A DNA stretch of 64,000 nucleotides, taken from positions 2,242,001 to 2,306,000 of the forward strand of contig NZ_JHZY01000004.1 in assembly GCF_000687915.1 (NCBI RefSeq), read 5' to 3'. The DNA comes from Leeuwenhoekiella sp. MAR_2009_132 (GTDB taxonomy: Bacteria > Bacteroidota > Bacteroidia > Flavobacteriales > Flavobacteriaceae). Position 1 is the first letter of the stretch; every line of letters begins with the position of its first letter. Position numbers and translations under genes: made by a program. The notes below the pieces were generated by a model. The model was not told where the DNA came from. It did no database searches and was given only the letters and a program-made list of their open reading frames with translations. Positions 61,306 to 64,000 of this stretch are shown here, in pieces.

Positions 61306-61432
61306 ATTTGTCGTATATAAGGTTTTCCTATTATTTACGACTATTATTGCCTTAGATTTCTTATGTTAAGAGATCAATAGATCTGATTTTACAGATCTTT
61401 AATTTATTTTAATTAAATTCCGTTCGTTGAAG

Positions 61433-64000
61433 ATGCAAGCAAAACAAGCTGAAAGACTGAATTTCTCATCGGTAAAGAACAGACCTGAGTATCCTGACTT
61501 TTTGGATATCCAGATTAAATCCTTCCAAGATTTCTTTCAATTAGAGACCAAGTCTGAAGAAAGAGGAAATGAAGGACTTTACAACACATTTCTAGAGAAT
61601 TTCCCAATTACGGATACCCGTAATAACTTTGTACTAGAATTTTTGGATTACTTTGTAGATCCGCCTAGATACTCTATTCAAGAATGTATCGAACGAGGCT
61701 TAACGTATAGCGTTCCTTTAAAAGCCCGTTTAAAATTATACTGTACTGATGATGAGCACGAAGATTTTGAAACTATAGTACAGGATGTATATCTGGGTAC
61801 TATACCATACATGACGCCAAGTGGTACTTTTTGTATCAATGGAGCTGAGCGTGTGGTGGTTTCTCAATTACACCGTTCACCTGGTGTTTTCTTTGGCCAG
61901 TCTTTTCATGCTAATGGTACCAAGCTTTATTCAGCTCGAGTAATTCCTTTTAAGGGTTCTTGGATTGAATTTGCTACAGATATTAATAGTGTAATGTATG
62001 CTTACATTGATCGTAAGAAAAAATTACCTGTTACAACACTTTTCCGTGCAATTGGATTTGAACGTGATAAAGATATTCTTGAAATATTTGACCTTGCAGA
62101 AGAGGTTAAAGTTTCAAAAACCGGTCTTAAGAAATACTTAGGTCGCAAACTTGCTGCTCGTGTTCTTAATACTTGGCATGAAGATTTCGTTGATGAAGAT
62201 ACTGGAGAAGTGGTATCTATAGAACGTAATGAAATTGTTTTAGATCGTGATACAATTCTTGAAAAAGAACATGTAGATGAGATTTTAGATGCTGGTGCTA
62301 AAACTATTCTTCTTCATAAAGAAGATAATCAACTAGGTGACTATGCGATTATCCATAATACTTTACAAAAGGATCCTACTAACTCAGAAAAAGAGGCAGT
62401 AGAACATATATACCGTCAACTGCGTAATGCCGAGCCACCAGATGAGGAAACAGCTCGTGGTATTATAGACAAGTTATTCTTTAGTGATCAACGTTACAAT
62501 TTAGGTGAGGTAGGTCGTTATAGAATGAATAAGAAACTAGGTCTTGATATAGGGATGGATAAGCAAGTGCTTACCAAACAAGATATCATTACTATAGTTA
62601 AGTATTTGATTGAGCTTATTAACTCTAAGGCAGAGATTGATGATATTGATCACCTTTCTAACCGTCGTGTACGTACTGTAGGTGAACAATTATCAACTCA
62701 ATTTGGTGTTGGTTTAGCACGTATGGCTCGTACAATTCGTGAGCGAATGAATGTACGTGATAATGAGGTTTTTACTCCTATTGATTTGATTAATGCGAAA
62801 ACACTTTCGTCTGTAATCAATTCATTCTTCGGTACAAACCAGTTATCTCAATTTATGGATCAAACTAATCCTCTTGCAGAGATTACGCACAAGCGTCGTC
62901 TTTCGGCATTAGGACCCGGTGGTCTTTCTCGTGAGCGTGCAGGTTTTGAGGTTCGAGATGTACATTATACGCATTATGGTCGTCTTTGTCCTATTGAAAC
63001 TCCTGAAGGGCCAAACATTGGTTTGATCTCTTCTTTAGCTGTTTATGCTAAGGTTAATAATATGGGATTCATTGAAACACCATATCGTACAGTTACTAAT
63101 GGAAAAATTGATTTAGAAACTGAACCGAGATATTTAAGTGCAGAGGAAGAAGAAGGTATGTTGATTGCGCAGGCAAACAACCCAATGACTGATGATGGGT
63201 CAATCACTGAAGAGAAAGTTATTGCTCGTATGGAGGGTGACTTCCCGGTTGTTGAACCTAATACAGTTCATTATGCCGATGTATCTCCTAACCAGATTGC
63301 TTCTATTTCAGCATCTTTAATTCCATTCCTGGAACATGATGATGCAAACCGTGCGTTGATGGGATCAAACATGATGCGTCAGGCAGTACCACTTTTACGA
63401 GTAGATTCTCCTATTGTAGGAACAGGTCTTGAGCGTCAGGTAGCTTCTGATTCACGTGTATTGATAAATGCAGAAGGTGATGGTGAGGTAGAATATGTAG
63501 ATGCAAATGAAATTACTATCAAATATGATCGTACCGAAGAAGAGCGTATGGTTAGTTTTGAAGGTGATAGCAAAACATATCAGTTAATAAAATTCCGTAA
63601 GACAAACCAGAGTACTTCTATTAACCTGAAACCTATTGTAAGTAGAGGTGATCGTGTTAAAAAGGGTCAGGTTCTTTGTCAGGGATATGCTACCGAAGCC
63701 GGGGAACTAGCTTTAGGTCGTAATATGAAAGTAGCCTTTATGCCTTGGAAAGGGTATAACTTTGAGGATGCAATCGTAATTTCTGAAAAAGTAGTACGTG
63801 AAGATATATTTACATCAATTCACGTTGATGAGTATTCACTTGATGTACGTGATACTAAATTAGGTAATGAAGAATTAACTAATGACATTCCTAACGTTTC
63901 TGAAGAGGCTACTAAAGACCTCGATGAAAACGGAATGATACGTATAGGTGCAGAAGTGAAGCCTGGAGATATTTTAATAGGTAAGATTACTCCTAAAGGA
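61433..64000 (+). CDS. rpoB: RNA polymerase beta subunit RpoB (3' truncated by window end)
   Basis: The first 856 codons of rpoB, open to the last base. The start [20 protein letters not shown] and the following [19 protein letters not shown] match flavobacterial RpoB. The rifampicin-binding region is intact ([25 protein letters not shown] in pieces, near residue 465-487) and carries wild-type-looking residues. The remaining third, including the active-site lysines and C-terminus, lies outside. I chose ATG 61433; an in-frame TTG two codons upstream is less likely. It belongs to the rplKAJL-rpoBC unit. Confidence 0.97.
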   Translation, partial: MQAKQAERLNFSSVKNRPEYPDFLDIQIKSFQDFFQLETKSEERGNEGLYNTFLENFPITDTRNNFVLEFLDYFVDPPRYSIQECIERGLTYSVPLKARLKLYCTDDEHEDFETIVQDVYLGTIPYMTPSGTFCINGAERVVVSQLHRSPGVFFGQSFHANGTKLYSARVIPFKGSWIEFATDINSVMYAYIDRKKKLPVTTLFRAIGFERDKDILEIFDLAEEVKVSKTGLKKYLGRKLAARVLNTWHEDFVDEDTGEVVSIERNEIVLDRDTILEKEHVDEILDAGAKTILLHKEDNQLGDYAIIHNTLQKDPTNSEKEAVEHIYRQLRNAEPPDEETARGIIDKLFFSDQRYNLGEVGRYRMNKKLGLDIGMDKQVLTKQDIITIVKYLIELINSKAEIDDIDHLSNRRVRTVGEQLSTQFGVGLARMARTIRERMNVRDNEVFTPIDLINAKTLSSVINSFFGTNQLSQFMDQTNPLAEITHKRRLSALGPGGLSRERAGFEVRDVHYTHYGRLCPIETPEGPNIGLISSLAVYAKVNNMGFIETPYRTVTNGKIDLETEPRYLSAEEEEGMLIAQANNPMTDDGSITEEKVIARMEGDFPVVEPNTVHYADVSPNQIASISASLIPFLEHDDANRALMGSNMMRQAVPLLRVDSPIVGTGLERQVASDSRVLINAEGDGEVEYVDANEITIKYDRTEEERMVSFEGDSKTYQLIKFRKTNQSTSINLKPIVSRGDRVKKGQVLCQGYATEAGELALGRNMKVAFMPWKGYNFEDAIVISEKVVREDIFTSIHVDEYSLDVRDTKLGNEELTNDIPNVSEEATKDLDENGMIRIGAEVKPGDILIGKITPKG

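Noticed and set aside
1..64000. CRISPR arrays, toxin-antitoxin pairs, restriction or other defence systems
   Set aside because: I scanned for regularly spaced repeats, cas-like, nuclease and antitoxin-like small genes and found none I could support.

Overview
The window is a 64 kb chromosomal segment of an AT-rich member of the Bacteroidota, almost certainly a marine Flavobacteriaceae (Leeuwenhoekiella/Gramella/Dokdonia-like; the genus is my guess). Support: several promoters have the Bacteroidota -7 element TAnnTTTG, Shine-Dalgarno sequences are rare, TTG starts are frequent, several small protein families are known from flavobacteria, and the block tRNAs-tuf-tRNA-Trp-secE-nusG-rplKAJL-rpoB is in canonical order. 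I see no prophage, CRISPR array, insertion sequence or rRNA operon.

Layout. 1-6.4 kb: the last codons of mnmA, a nitronate monooxygenase-like flavoprotein, a lipoprotein, a DJ-1/PfpI protein, a CIA30-domain protein and a GH13 amylase lipoprotein. 5.5-10.3 kb: a menaquinone operon menA - UPF0173 hydrolase - menC - CPBP protease - menE. 10.4-14.1 kb: a von Willebrand A surface protein, a Gly-rich secreted protein and an M24 peptidase. 14.1-18 kb: a beta-barrel-like protein, a large lipoprotein gene that has no ATG/GTG/TTG start, and an MFS exporter. 18-21.2 kb: an operon of acyl-CoA carboxylase beta subunit, a small membrane protein and a PAS histidine kinase. 21.2-21.5 kb: a pair of inverted structured repeats. 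22.2-26.2 kb: paoABC, a Tat-exported molybdenum aldehyde oxidoreductase. 26.5-40 kb: ettA, a PepSY protein, an animal-type haem peroxidase, two 54-residue proteins, a HAD hydrolase, a coiled-coil membrane protein, a metalloprotease lipoprotein, a methyltransferase, a Cys-cluster protein, a DUF1028 protein, an M28 peptidase and a serine hydrolase. 40.4-54.3 kb: NamZ-like muramidase divergent from an FtsX-like permease, a cysteine synthase/CBS-like enzyme, a DUF2851 protein, a PspC-K+ channel pair, two tandem alanine/glycine:cation symporter genes (one frameshifted, one fused to extra periplasmic domains), a ComEA-like protein and an acyl-CoA dehydrogenase. 54.4-64 kb: rpsU, xerC, hpf, five tRNAs, tuf, secE, nusG, rplKAJL and the 5' two thirds of rpoB, cut by the window end.

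Most interesting signals: (1) two head-out copies of a three-way-junction element at 21.24-21.52 kb whose stems differ in sequence but keep pairing; (2) a symporter fused to an SprB-like domain and a lipoyl-like domain lacking the modifiable lysine; (3) a strong Shine-Dalgarno on rpsU, fitting S21 autoregulation in Bacteroidota; (4) a tRNA spacer tiled with six hairpins; (5) the lipoprotein gene without a canonical start; (6) a one-base frameshift in the first symporter gene. I had no search tools, so family names rest on recognised motifs.
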